Source: Colletotrichum lupini (lineage: Eukaryota; Ascomycota; Sordariomycetes; Glomerellales; Glomerellaceae). From it: DNA of 64,000 nt. The DNA lies in the NCBI RefSeq assembly GCF_023278565.1, contig NC_064678.1, forward strand, positions 1,240,001 to 1,304,000, written 5' to 3'. Below the pieces are notes generated by a model that made no database searches, had not been told where the DNA came from, and saw only the letters and a program-made list of their open reading frames with translations. Shown in pieces: positions 12,915 through 24,999 of the stretch (position 1 is the stretch's first letter; every line of letters starts with the position of its first letter). The position numbers were made by a program, and so were the translations under genes.

Positions 12915-12973
12915 GCCATGTTTTGTTGGGGTGCCCAAAAGGGGGGGGGTGCCCAAAAGTGGGTGCTTTGACT
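12915..12973. repeat. Right terminal inverted repeat of Fot-like element 1
   Basis: Reads GGGGTGCCCAAAAG twice and ends GTGGGTGCTTTGACT before the TA duplication. It is the reverse complement of the left end. About the last 90 bp of the element keep their CpA/TpG sites. Confidence 0.9.
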
Positions 12974-15900
12974 TACCTTATACCGTTGAGTTCAGGTGGT
13001 GTGACTTGTGGCGTGTTGTGATGAATGCGGTGGAGGAGATACAAGACTTACTGACCTGTAGTCGCCAAATCAAAAATAATACCGATTGGGGCCATTTGAC
13101 TGTGGGCGTGTCTAATGGCTCTGGGGAATACTCCGTCGCTGGTTCATCAAATGGGTTATTGAGGCTCATATGTCACGTTGGGAACCAGAACGAGTGCAAA
13201 GCGACTCTTGATATGGCATGTTGAAAGGTTTCATAGTATGATGTTGCCAAAGGAAATTTGTCACCAACTCTATGAACTTCTTTTGGAAAAATTGACATTC
13301 AAAGTCCCTTTACTTTTCAGGACTCGAAAATCTAGGAAGGCTCTCACGTAAGATCAAAATCCTTAAACGCACAAAGTTTGACACAATTCGATTATATTGA
13401 GATTCTGTGAATCTTTTTATGATTAGACTCAAGGAGGAGGTATGAGCTGTCGTGGAGTGTACATCGCTCGCCTTGTCGGCACGAACAGCAAACTTTGGGG
13501 ATCTAAGCAAGTTTGTCAACATGGACCATGAAGAGCTCTTGAAGGGAGTGACGACGCCAACTTGTATTGTACAACTATTTGGGGGAACTTAAATCAGTAA
13601 TTAGAATGCGGGTAATATTGGCTGGAGTTAGGTGTGTTTTGGCACATCAGATTTCCAAACGATAACGTGTTTCACGAAGGCTTTTACTGCCTTTGCAATA
13701 GGAATTCATCGGCCATTGACGTACTCTTACAAATATCAAGGACGTTGTGCTGATTCTTTCGGCTCTTCGTCTTCCCAGTGCAACATTCGCCCCGATGCTT
13801 GAGTTGAGACCACGAGAGGTGCGATGGGAACCCATGAAAATCACAAGGGGATCGAGCAATCTGGGCACATCAAAACTTCCTGAACTATATTCACGGACCA
13901 GAGTACAAGATCAGACTTTTCTTTCACCAAGACTAGCCACAAATTAAGCACTGGCGCAGTATAGGCTTCATGTTCTACGGCAACATCATATATAAGGGAT
14001 CAGGATTAGGGTCTTGTGAGAGGTTGAGCGACGTCAGCTTGGCGTAGCGTCAACACTCTTCGTCTCTTACTTAGTTCTTCCTTACATCCCCCTCAGATGT
14101 TGTTATACACTACTTCCGGTCGTTGGGTTTCTTTTGTCTGTCTGGTGCTGATCTTGTCCAACGCTCCTTGCCCTAGTGAGTCTTCGATCCCGCAGCCGAT
14201 GAACGATACGATGCCCTGATCTAGCACGAGCAGACGTTTGTCGGTGTTTGCGTATGGTTTTCTTTTGGTAAAGTCCAAAGAGTCGAGATCGGAAAGAACA
14301 AAGTAATATCAAGGTCTCGCGACAATTTGCCCTTGAGACATGGGTGGAAAAAAAGAGAGTGGCAGGCCAGCAGGGTCTCTATAACTTTATGAGACCTCGA
14401 CCCCGGGCGACCAACATGCCATCCCGAGCCGCTTTCCCCGCGGGCACCTTGCCAGGCCCTGATTCCGTCTTCGAACTTGATGTCAGCCTGTCATCTGTGC
14501 CGCAGGGCCAAGCCGGAGCAACAAACGATTCCCCCATTGGGTACCCTCGAAAATCAAGTTCCAGGGAACTGGTATCTTTGGTTCAGAGCGCCATCACATA
14601 TCATACAACGTGCTGCGATGATCCGGGGTAAACTATAGGATCAACAGGTCGTTGAAAAGCGGCCGCGGAGGCAAACCGGAAAGTCGGGACAACTGCCCGG
14701 GGAAAGCGGCCAGATACCGGACATAACAAGCTAGACGCTCATCTCAATGGCGGTAAGCCCTGGACCTTGATCGCCTGTCCATGTTCGACGGCGGCCAGTC
14801 GACCTTGTCATTATCAAAATGCGACAGACGAAGACTGAAAGCGCGAAGATAATGGCGAGAGAGCTGGTTCCCACGAGCCTCGGCTCAGACCAGCTGGCGA
14901 CTCATGGACACGCCTAGACTCGACAACCAGGATGGGATGCCTTCTGCCTTCTGCCTTCAGCGCCTTGCCCTCGTCAGCCGTCTCGAACATGGCCACTGAG
15001 GGCTGACTAGTCCATGCTGGGTGTTGTCGAATATCTTAGCCAGCCACTCAGTGACCAGGGTCGGTGGGATGCGGGGGAAGTGCGGTCCGGGTCGGTTTCG
15101 TTATCTTGGCCTTGTTCTCTTCTGACGCCATTCTAGACTCCACAACGTCTTATCTGAGTTATCGCGACATTCTCAAATTCGAAGGAGTTCACAGATACGG
15201 GGCAAGACCGCTGAAAGACCAAAGTCAGCATGGGTTGAAGTTGATAGACCAAGGGTGGGAGTTCTTGTAGCCCCCCGTTGGTGTTCATCCCAACATCTCA
15301 TAGACCGAAACGGCAACGAAGCACATGCCATGGTGCCAGACATGCAGTACAGTCGGTATCCCACTTGTCACTTCCGCCCATACGCGTCCTCAATGGCACG
15401 CAATACTCAGATGGTGGGCAAAGCTCCGGGTCGAGGCCAACGGCTGCCTATCCTAGACTTTGAAAGATTGGCTGCTGCAAAGCCTGCACACGAACGATGG
15501 GGATGAGAGAGCTGCTATAAAACCAGGCTGGCAGTGCCGAACGGCGGCCAAGGCCCGAATTGGGAATTGGTGGCGGGCGCGTACGGAGCTGGGAGCAGAG
15601 AAAAGGGCCCTTGCAATATGCAATATGCAACATGCAGCTGCAAGTGCAAATATGTGCGGGCAAGTTCGCAACTTCTGAGCCCCTCCCCCCTCTATGTCAT
15701 GTAGGCATCGGACATGGCCACGGGACCACGGGGGAGAGACGAATCATGGAGGTCCCCGATTGATAGGCTTGCTCCGGGCTTTTGACTTGGAGCTTCCTCT
15801 TTATTCGGATATCGGGGGAATTCGATGTGCTGGGTCTGCTAGGTACTCTGCTTGAGGAATTGGATGGATCGTGTGCCGTTTGTCCGGTTTAGGTTGTATT

Positions 15901-16017
15901 ATATAGATAACCTGTCAGCTCTGCTCTCCACGAGTGCACCATACAAACGCCAGACTTGCATCTGTCGGTCAGCGACTGCTGCTGGATCATCAGACGACAA
16001 GACTTGGTGTCTTGAGA

Positions 16018-16047
<30 letters not shown>
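16018..16047. repeat. GAA trinucleotide microsatellite
   Basis: About nine to ten uninterrupted GAA units in intergenic sequence. Confidence 0.95.
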
Positions 16048-16048
<1 letters not shown>

Positions 16049-19000
16049 CAATCCAACCAGGAGGAACAGAACCTTAGGTTGAGAGCATATTGCCTGTCTT
16101 AGGTAATCTGGTGAGTCGCAACTTCCGTCCGACAGGTGCTTCCTGCCCATTTGACCACGGCAACTAACACGGCGATTCTTGGCAGGAGCCCCTGAGTTGA
16201 CGGAGGAAAGACCTGCTGGACCTGCACTTTCCACGCTTCAGGCATTGTGTACCTGCGCTGCGCTCCTGACACTTTGGACGGCAAAGCTTCGATGTGTTTC
16301 CAAGCTGCAACTTCGTCATTTCAACCTCACATCATCCAAAGGCTGTCTCTTGACCATTTCGCGGGAGAGAAACGGCATATTCACCAACCCCTCTCTCGGC
16401 TTCGCAACCAAGCTAAAAGTCGAAAGTCGCGGTGTGCGCAATTCCCTCACCTCGACCGGCCATCCAGCGAATCAGGCACAGTTGCCGGTACCTAGACTCC
16501 GATTCCTGGGGTTCTGGCTTCTGCACTGCGGCTGCATGCTGTCTCGGGCGCCGAAATCGCTCACCCGCCGCTGAAGATACCATCCTCCGACTTTGGCAAC
16601 CCATCCCATTTGGAGCAACAGACGCGGCATTTGATTTACTTGCTTGGCTCTTTTCGTACAGCCTCCGAATACACGGGCAAACTTCCGTCCTCAGTCTTCG
16701 TCACCCACCGCCTTGGGAGTCTGGCAGTCGGGATAGTGTCTTCATCATTCATGTGATAATTGAGACACGGCGACGATCTGACTCTACCGCTCGACCGGGT
16801 ATCCATAATTCGTTTGATCTTCTTTTGCGGATGAACGACAGCGATCCCAATTACACCAGGCATCAAGCTGCGGATTAGCGCTACGGCCCAACGGCTGCGA
16901 CTCTATACGGATACTCAATTGAGTCAATCATTCTGCCTCGACGCTGGTAACCTACCCCTCCGTACGGAGTAGTACTTGCCATCTGTGCGAGTATTCGCCC
17001 ATCGAATTTGACTCTGCACTCTCGGAGAAGCCCCGATCGACCTGAACTAGCTTGGCCCTGCCTTCATACCAAACCCCCAGTACATGTTCGGGAGGCTTGT
17101 GAGCCCAAAGGGGAGAATCTGCCTGGAAACCCAGCGGAAACATTCGTCACAATTCATTCACGTTGCTTCGTTTCTCTCTCTGAACCGCCGATCTTCTCGC
17201 CAGACACCTATTCTGCAAAAGAAGGTTCAGAGGATTCTGTTGCCGGTGCTGGGCGGAATCCACCGACCGGGACGGGGACAAGTTGCAACGAGGCCGCACC
17301 CACTACCACGTTACGCTATCGGCACTGCACCCCAACAGGCAGGACGCAACACACGCGACAGACCATTGACAGCTGCTGCGGAATCTAGCAATCTGCTGCA
17401 GACAAATCGCCCAGCTGGCTACGAAGGGAAGGTCCCCCCACGCTCTAGAACTCTCCCCCAGAAGACATATCGAGGGGAACGTCATTATCTCCGACAAGCA
17501 CGAGATTCTGCTTTTGATCCCTTGGCCAGACTCAGACTCCCAGCTGGTCATCACCAATCGCCCGTCGTCTGATAATAGCACCGTTCCGTCGTTGTGGCAC
17601 GCGACGAAAAAGCGCACACCACTGACCAGTTCGGATCAGCAACGGGCCACGGGGTGGCACTGCCAGCTGGAAACAACACCAGTCAGTGGCTACGCAAATC
17701 ACAAGTGACAGAGTCAGCTTGCACGCACGGAACGGGACGAAACAAGACAGGCGGCACGGCAAAATAGACCTTGCAGCCATTCGACAGGATTCGATATACG
17801 TACGTAACCAACACAGGCCATCGCCGACAAGACGCCGCGGTGAAATTTGATCCATCTATCCCCTCGGTGACATTTGTCTGCGGGGACCGAGACGAGGCGA
17901 GACGGGGCGAAGCGACGGAACACCAAACAAGGGATCCGGCTCATTACAGTCGCTCAGACAAGGGCCCGGACCTTGACCGTACGGGCACCCTCTGCTGGAT
18001 TTACCGCGAGGAAAGACCGGCCGGAAGCTTCACAACAAAAGGACGGAAACGAGGCGACACAACATCTAATTCCACCAGCATTGTCCTATCGCGTCCTTCA
18101 GCGGCCATTGGCCCTCTCTTTCAATAACGGCCACTGCGTTGGTCCTTGGGGCAAGGCGACAACGAGGCAAACACGACTCTTGTTCAGCTCGGTCGATTTC
18201 CCATCCAACTCAAGCGCAAATCCAAGCCAGCCAACCAGGGCCCGTCAGTTATCCGTCATTCCAGCGACCCCAGTCCCGTCCCCACCGGGGAACAAGCGGC
18301 CGGTATCCCGCCGTCTCAAGATTTCAGAAAGAACCTGGTCTAGGTTCTAGAAGGACGGGGCAAGCTCCGGCGTACTTGACTCTTGCGTGCCTTCTGAGCT
18401 CCTCCAACAGGACGAGGTATCCTCTATCCGGCCGGGACACTGTCGAGATATTTGGGCCAAATCGCCGAATCCTCGGCGAAGCGGGCAGCAACAGCCATAT
18501 TCTAGTGACGCAAACTGTGGCCACCACTTTTTTGATACCTACCAAGTACCGTTTTCGCGTACTCTACTCGTAAGGAGTACGGATACGTGATTACCAGACA
18601 TAGCCTGACTAAGGGCACACACTCGAACAAAGAGGAGCGATTATCCAGCAAGTCTCCATTACCTACCCGAAATCAGCGCGGCCCGGTCCACTCCATTACC
18701 AAGAGGATCAACACTCGACACAAAGCACCCAAACGTCAAAAAACAGGGGCTAGCGTCTTGTTTTTTTCGTCTTGCTGGTCACCGAGGGCCCGCACGTCCT
18801 CGCCGGTCAGAAATCACCTTGGCTTGAAAATTCAAGGTTCACGCCCTCATTCAGCTTTCAGTCTTCTGCCAACCGTACGGATACGATAGATTGACTGCAC
18901 TCTACCGGGGGCCTGGTTACCGGTGCCCTCTCTTGAGCCCCTTCACCGTTCTGCTCCTCGTAGTAAGGGGTTTTTGCACTTGCAGGCGTCTCTCAGATCC

Positions 19001-20992
19001 TTGGCTTACCGCAGCAAGGGTCAACGGCAAAGGACAAGCAACAAATCAACCAGGGCCACTGACTTCACAGACCGGCCGACTCTGTTATTGTCGGACCTGC
19101 TTTCCCATCTGTCTGTCAAGCCTTGGACTAGTCCGTCATCGAGTCTCGAGTGCGAAAGAGGCAGACCCGGCGGCACAGAGCCGAAGTTTGAGACAGAGAC
19201 ATTGGAACAAAAGAACGGCAGGGCCAGAGTTGGGCCAAGTGCACCAAGTGCACCACGAACAAAGAAGCTCTGGGAAAAGAAACACAATTGAGTGGGCTTG
19301 GGTTGGAGAATTACAGCACCGGGCGTCCCGACGAGCTGGATCGGGGGCTGAGCGAGGCGTTTGCTGGCCTCGTCCCCTTGGAATTTGGTGGGTGGGAAAA
19401 GCCCACTTGAGCAGCCACACTCGTTCTTCAACAGCTGCTGGATTGCCGCCGAGTGGTCAGCGTGAGAGAAAAGAGCAGGGAAACCACCCATTACGTCCTT
19501 GACATTGACGCCATCGTGGGCGACAGTCGACCAACAAACCAAGTTTCGAGCTGCTCAAGTGCTGGCTTGGTGTTAGTTATTGCTCTCACCGAACCCCAGT
19601 CTTGCCGCCCTAGTGGCTCCTGTCAGGCCGGAGCTAGCAAGCTGAAGAGGAAATTCGTGGAGTAATAGTGACGAGTCCGCTTGGGAAACAGGTGGGAAGC
19701 TTTGACGACACAGGCACAAACACCACCACAACAAACCAAGCAAATCGAACGAACGCCAGGCACAGACAGATACGTGCAAAGTGCCGTCATCCATCGGGGT
19801 TATTGAGGAATCGGACACTGGCAGAATAAGGCTAGTCTTGGTTGGCACTGCGATTGGCAAGACGGACGGCGCACCGACACAGGCTACGCGGCGCAGAGGT
19901 GAAGCCTCCGACGTGGATCACCTTGTCGGGGTCACAAACAACAATCCCACACAACAGTAGACGAAAGACACTGGCCAATTAGAGACCAGAGAAAGGCATT
20001 GCCCTTGCTATTACCTCGATTGCCCTGGCCGGGGAACGTTGGTACCGTCCAAACGGGTTTCCCCTGCCGTTGCGGATACCCAACAGGCCTGTCGACGGCG
20101 TCTGCCCTGCGCTGCCTCGCCTTGCTTACTCGCTTGCTGGCTGGCCACATTCCCGAGTCTGGGTTGTTTGCCGCGCAAAGACCTCTCCCAAACTCCGAGT
20201 TGTTCCTGCGCGATAATCAAAAGGCACACGGAATAGTCAAGCGACAGTGCCGGCATACCTGCACGAGCTCCCGTTCTCGTGCACTTTTGCTTATCAGATA
20301 GCCCGAGGTCTAGCTCTGCGAAGCTACCCCATCTTGGTGTCTAGTCTTGTCAAGCTGGGCCGACTTGAGACGCGGCGCCGGGCGGGAGTACAAACCTTCG
20401 TGGACTTGTGTGTGCTAGCTCATCAGCATTGGTTAGCACGTTGTTAGCTAGCAGCGCACCACTCTACAAGTGGCAGACAACGAGAGCGCGCCGACGACAA
20501 GGCAAGCAGGCCAAGAAGCATACAGCAACTAACAACCGCCAGTAAGCAGCATCCAACTAGCGTCCAGTGCTTCCCTTCCCTTCCCGTCACCGAAGCCGGG
20601 AGCGCCAGGACCGCCGCCCAGTCAGAACAGGATAGGTTCTGTACACTGACTGCTCTGTGCCCTTTCTTTGGTTCCATTAGCAACGGACCAAGGACGGGAG
20701 ACCCTTGGGCGCCCTGCTATTGCGACGGCAGCGACTGCGACGTGGTACCTGCAGACAACCAAAGTACCTCGCCCACTCCTCCGTACGGCGAGCGAGCGAC
20801 GCAAGGTGCTGCTGCAAGGTACAAGGCGGCCAAACGAACCTGTGGTGGACCCCGTTCGGTTCCCCAGCAAGCTCCAGCAGCCAGTTACGTCTGGTCAGCG
20901 TGGGTGTTTGTGTGGTGCGTGTGGTGAGTTTGTCCCCTCATCTTGTTTTTTTTTTTCTTTTCTTTCTGTTCTCTAGATGATTCCCGCCCGGT

Positions 20993-20993
20993 A

Positions 20994-21044
<51 letters not shown>
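20993..21044. repeat. Compound GT/GA microsatellite
   Basis: About ten GT units run directly into about seventeen GA units, upstream of the methyltransferase gene. Alternating GT followed by polypurine GA can adopt non-B DNA forms. No function is shown. Confidence 0.95.
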
Positions 21045-21046
<2 letters not shown>

Positions 21047-22800
21047 CGGGCAGACGAAGACGAAGAACACGGCCAAGGAAAAGAAGCAGACGCGACGCAA
21101 GCGCTAGTGCAACGTCCGAGTTTGGTTCTCTTTGTCTCTCACATTGTCATTGCTCTCTGTATTTCGCTTTGTAGTCGCGCCAGAGAGAGTGTGAGAGGGA
21201 GAGAGTGTGTATGAGAGCACCGAGAAAGACAGAGAAATAATGTCCAAGGACCAAGGAACGCGGCAAGTCGCCCGTCTATTTGGTCCGTCTGCATCTGGTT
21301 CCTGGATGCTGAATCGGTACGGATACATTGCATCCTGACGGACTCTTTTTTTTTTACTTTCTTCCTGTTTAACTGGAGTTGGAACCGCGGAAGAGAATCC
21401 GACTTGCTCTTTGGTCCCCCTCTCTTCCTCTTCCTCTTCCTCATCCATCTCCGTTATCCATTCCCACGTTCCATTTTCCCATTTTCCCTCATTTTCCAAT
21501 TTCTCTTCCCCCCACCCCCCACTACCCCTAGGCCTCGCCGCGGCCGGGTGTCAGTGTGTACCTTGCCCAACTCAACTTTACCTGCCTGTTCCTACATACA
21601 GTACTTGACCCCATCCCCGGGGCTCCCTGCTGGTGTTGCTGCAAGGTACGTACAGACCAGTACGCTAAGTCATGCACCCTTGTTCTTTTGGTTTTGTCTG
21701 CCACTCTGCATCTGCTATGTATGTCGAGAGTATCTTTACGGTGTATCGTTACGGAGCATCTGGCCAGACAGACAGACAGACAGACAGAGCAAAGAGAGAA
21801 AAACAAGACTGAGCGAGAGTCATGGGAGAGAGAGAGAAAGAGAGAGTACGGGTAGTGTATCCGTAACGGAATAGTCTACGGATAGTGTGTTGCTTGTGCC
21901 ACCACCAGAGCCACGAGGACTATCCGTCTTAGTTTCTTTGCTCTCGAAAATACCGACCGTTCTGTAAGTACATGGCGGTTCTATTGACTCTTTGAGGCGA
22001 TGCCAAATTAAAGAAAAACACATCCTTCCTGGTTTCTCCCTCCTCCCCCTCCCCCCCCCCCCCCTTCCCCGTTCCCTTCCGCTTCCTTTCCCACCCGGGT
22101 GCTTCTCTTCCCCTCCACCGGACAGATACACTCATAGTGTACAGACAGACAGACACATACACACGCTCACACACCCCTCCCCCTCCCCTCCAATCCATGA
22201 TCTTCCCCCCTTTCCACCAGGTACATCACATCCACCATCATCTCCCCCCCAGCTGCTGCAAGGTCGCAACAGAAACTGGAATGGAACCGAACTGAATTCA
22301 ACACACCCCCAAAGACCCAAACCCAGGAAAGCAAGCAAGCTGCTGCTGCTTGCTGCTGCTGCAAGGCAAACGAGCAAGCAAGCACAATCAGCCGCCAATC
22401 CCCTCCTCCTACCTCGTACGGAGTACCCCGACTCTCTCACTCTCAGTCTCTGTGCCTCCTTTCCACTGCTCCCACTCCCAAAAAGTCTCGTCTCTCTATC
22501 TCTCTCCCACAATCCACACGCAGTTTGCGGATCCCCAAACAACCCCCCTCCACCCCTCTGCCCCCTCCCCCCCGTCCATTGGAGCTGGAGCTCCCACCTG
22601 CGAGTTGGGTCTCATTGTCGTCCTCCCGGCCCCAGAGAGGGCAGGGCAGACATGAGGATCCAAGACACGAAGAGAGGACCCGACTGACCCAACTGACCAG
22701 AGCCACAACCACACGCACAACCGGGTCCCAAGCCCAAGGGCCCCAGAAATCCGCCGCTCCTCCTGACGAAGCACTCGTGGATGCGGAAGATTCTGCAAAC

Positions 22801-24828
22801 ATGTCCCAATACATGTACACCAGCTTCGCCCCCGTCCCTCCCATTCTTTCTCGCATCGAGTCGACCAGGCCAAAGACTGCGACTGCAACCTTGACAAACA
22901 AGAGCAAACAACAACAACAACAACAACAACAACCACACACGGCGGTTGGTGCTAGTGCTGCAACTACAGATACTACCACCACCACTACTACCACTACTAC
23001 TCCTGCATCTGCCACTACAACTCTGTCAACAACATCAACAAAACCCCCCGCTGCCGCCCACGCCGCCGCCGCACCACCTACCCCGTCTTCCTCTTCGTCC
23101 TTCTTCTCAAAGGCCAACCCGGCGGATTCTTCGCGCATACCGTCGCGCCAACCATCATCAAACAGTTCTCACTTTGGACAGCAGCAGCAGCAGCACCACC
23201 ACCACCACCACCCCGCAACCCGTCTCAAGCACATCCGCACATCGTCATCGTCCTCGGCGTCACGCTCCTCGCACGAGACCTCACTCACACCCACGTCGAC
23301 GATCCTCTCGACTGCGTCGCCCATCGACCCGCGCGATCTTACCTCGCCAGCGTCTCCAAAGAAGCACAAGCATCACCACTCGCTACAAGAGACGCGCGCT
23401 GGTGCCGACCGCACTCGCATCCGGGTGCCGGCGCGCCTTCGCAAGGAAAGCGGCACCTTAAGCTCCTACGCGAGACACCCGCTTGTACCGCCTACACCAT
23501 CTCACATCGGTCTCACTCCGAATGAGCTAAAACATGTCGCCATGCTCGTCGACACGGACACATCGGGCCGTCATCTCACTGCCGGCAAGGCCGGTGCAAT
23601 TCCTTTTTCCCGTACCGACAGTCTTTCGTCGGCGGCTCCTTCAACCGCCTCCATGTCGACCCGCACAATGACGTCCTCCGACCCCACGACAAACTCGTTC
23701 GATGCCTCTCGCCCTTACTGCTTGCGCAATGGCCGCACATATCTGTCAGATCCGTCATTAGCATACCCCTTGCCTGTTGACCTGAGCGAGATCCATCGCC
23801 AGTCATTGCGCACACTGCTGCTCATCCAGTTGTTTGGTTCGCCAATCTGCTCCACAGCATTTGCTAGCAAGCCGCCTGGTCGTGTCCTCGAAGTCGCCTG
23901 CGGTTCCGGATTCTGGAGTCAGTCGTGTCACCGGTATTTCGCGCAACGAGGCCACCCAGATATCCACTTCACTGGCATGGACATTGGCCCAATGGGGCAG
24001 CATGCGGGGGACGTATCTCGCGACATGAAATGGCGATTCATGCAGCACGACATTCGCAACTTTCCGTGGCCGTTTGCCGATGGCGAATTCGACTTGGTCA
24101 TGGTCAAGGATCTGAGTCTGGTTGTGACGTCGCCGCACGCACTGCAGAACGCCATTGAAGAATATCATCGCATTCTTCGCCCCGGTGGCACTGTGGAATT
24201 CTGGGATAGCGACCACCAGATCCGCATGTTGCGGCCCCACGCCGCGCCACAGTCTGGCAACACCGAAGACACCGCCACCGTCGCCTCGCTCGGCGCGTAT
24301 CCCATTTCGGCAAAGACCCCTTTGAGCGCGCCGCTGAACAACTTCCTCGTCGAGTACAACAGTTGGGTTCACCGTGCACTCGAGTCCCGCAATCTGAGCC
24401 CTGTGCCTTGCACTCTCATCGGTCCTATGCTCATCCAGGAATCCGAGGAGCTGACTGACATACAAAGCAAGCGCCTGGCGATCCCACTTTCTGAAGTTCG
24501 CTGGGAGCGCGAGGGCGTCGGCGGTGTCGTGACCAAGGACGGCAAGTCGTTCATCAACTCTGGCAAGGGCAAGGGCAAAGACAAACCGGACGAGCAGAAG
24601 AAGACGTTGACCGAGGCCCAGGCGGCGCTCCGCCGCACGGCCTTGATGACCGTCGTACAGCAGATCCAGAGCCTGGAGCCGATCTTGCGCGAGGTCAGCG
24701 GCAAGAGCCAGGACGAATGGGACGGCTGGCTAGGCAAGATGATGAACGACCTCATGAGGGAGAACGGTACGAGTTGGGGAGAGTGTTTGGAGGTCGGTGC
24801 CTGGTGGGCACGCAAGAGGGAGCGATGA
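22801..24828 (+). CDS. SAM-dependent class I methyltransferase with long low-complexity N-terminus
   Basis: A single exon of 675 aa. I place the start at the ATG at 22801 (A at -3): the frame is open further upstream to about 22525 but contains no other ATG. Residues 1 to about 300 are low complexity, with a Gln run (about 36-46), a Thr run (about 58-70) and a His run (about 130), and lots of Ser. The catalytic part is a Rossmann methyltransferase. It has motif I EVACGSGFW (about 363), an acidic loop FTGMDIGPMG (about 390), DGEFDLVMVKDLS (about 427) and ILRPGGTVEFWDSD (about 458), followed by a C-terminal helical region with a Lys-rich insert near 600. This fits the fungal TAM/UMTA-type methyltransferases; the substrate cannot be told from sequence. 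It converges on the LYR gene, whose stop lies 172 bp downstream. Confidence 0.88.
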   Translation: MSQYMYTSFAPVPPILSRIESTRPKTATATLTNKSKQQQQQQQQPHTAVGASAATTDTTTTTTTTTTPASATTTLSTTSTKPPAAAHAAAAPPTPSSSSSFFSKANPADSSRIPSRQPSSNSSHFGQQQQQHHHHHHPATRLKHIRTSSSSSASRSSHETSLTPTSTILSTASPIDPRDLTSPASPKKHKHHHSLQETRAGADRTRIRVPARLRKESGTLSSYARHPLVPPTPSHIGLTPNELKHVAMLVDTDTSGRHLTAGKAGAIPFSRTDSLSSAAPSTASMSTRTMTSSDPTTNSFDASRPYCLRNGRTYLSDPSLAYPLPVDLSEIHRQSLRTLLLIQLFGSPICSTAFASKPPGRVLEVACGSGFWSQSCHRYFAQRGHPDIHFTGMDIGPMGQHAGDVSRDMKWRFMQHDIRNFPWPFADGEFDLVMVKDLSLVVTSPHALQNAIEEYHRILRPGGTVEFWDSDHQIRMLRPHAAPQSGNTEDTATVASLGAYPISAKTPLSAPLNNFLVEYNSWVHRALESRNLSPVPCTLIGPMLIQESEELTDIQSKRLAIPLSEVRWEREGVGGVVTKDGKSFINSGKGKGKDKPDEQKKTLTEAQAALRRTALMTVVQQIQSLEPILREVSGKSQDEWDGWLGKMMNDLMRENGTSWGECLEVGAWWARKRER

Positions 24829-24869
24829 AGGACCGCATGACGAAGTTATGGTGGACGGAAAAAAGAAGG

Positions 24870-24871
<2 letters not shown>

Positions 24872-24900
<29 letters not shown>
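24872..24900. repeat. Poly-T tract between convergent genes
   Basis: A run of more than 25 T lies between the methyltransferase stop (24828) and the LYR gene stop (25000 on the minus strand). Read on the minus strand it is a poly-A tract just after the LYR coding end. Confidence 0.9.
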
Positions 24901-24999
24901 GCATTCGTGTTTTTGCGGCGACAGTTTATTGGACTCTATGGGAATGATTGGCCCTCAACATTGACCTATGCCTACACCCATCCCAAGACGCTCGCCGCA

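Larger units (their letters stand above)
3722..12973 (+). mobile_element. Fot1/pogo-like Tc1-mariner DNA transposon, RIP-mutated and split by a gypsy element
   Basis: Both ends carry the same inverted terminal repeat starting AGTCAAAGCACCCACTTTTG, flanked by a TA duplication (3720-3721 and 12974-12975). Removing the 7.36-kb retrotransposon and its 5-bp duplication leaves about 1887 bp, the usual size of a Fot-type element. Plus-strand conceptual frames, read through stops that fall at Gln/Trp positions, give a psq/CENP-B-type helix-turn-helix (near 3910-3980, with IRNGLSIKRASIEFGVPR). They also give DDE-type blocks near 4705-4870, such as the LLVLD segment and the Leu-rich LQLLDMAIFRLIK. No intact transposase remains. 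The interior has almost no CpA/TpG while CpG is kept, the hallmark of RIP. It is the same family as the copy at 50212-52081. Confidence 0.88.
12976..22800. other. Long GC-normal region without a supported gene
   Basis: About 9.8 kb between the transposon and the methyltransferase start. Open frames of 60-200 codons occur on both strands but overlap each other, are rich in Ser/Arg/Pro/Thr and carry no recognisable domain. The region holds a GAA run (16018-16047), a GT run passing into a GA run (20993-21044), a C-rich tract (about 22040-22064), short ACAG repeats (about 21765-21786 and 22140-22155), and recurrent TACGGAGTAC-like motifs. Pyrimidine-rich sequence from about 21400 to 22600 probably belongs to the promoter or leader of the methyltransferase gene. 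Because the LYR gene in this window is split by kb-scale introns, genes made of small exons could be hidden here. Confidence 0.45.

Noticed and set aside
18891..19502. 203-codon plus-strand open frame
   Set aside because: Overlaps a comparable antisense frame, rich in Arg/Ser/Gly, and no domain or splice-supported extension; typical of GC-rich non-coding DNA.
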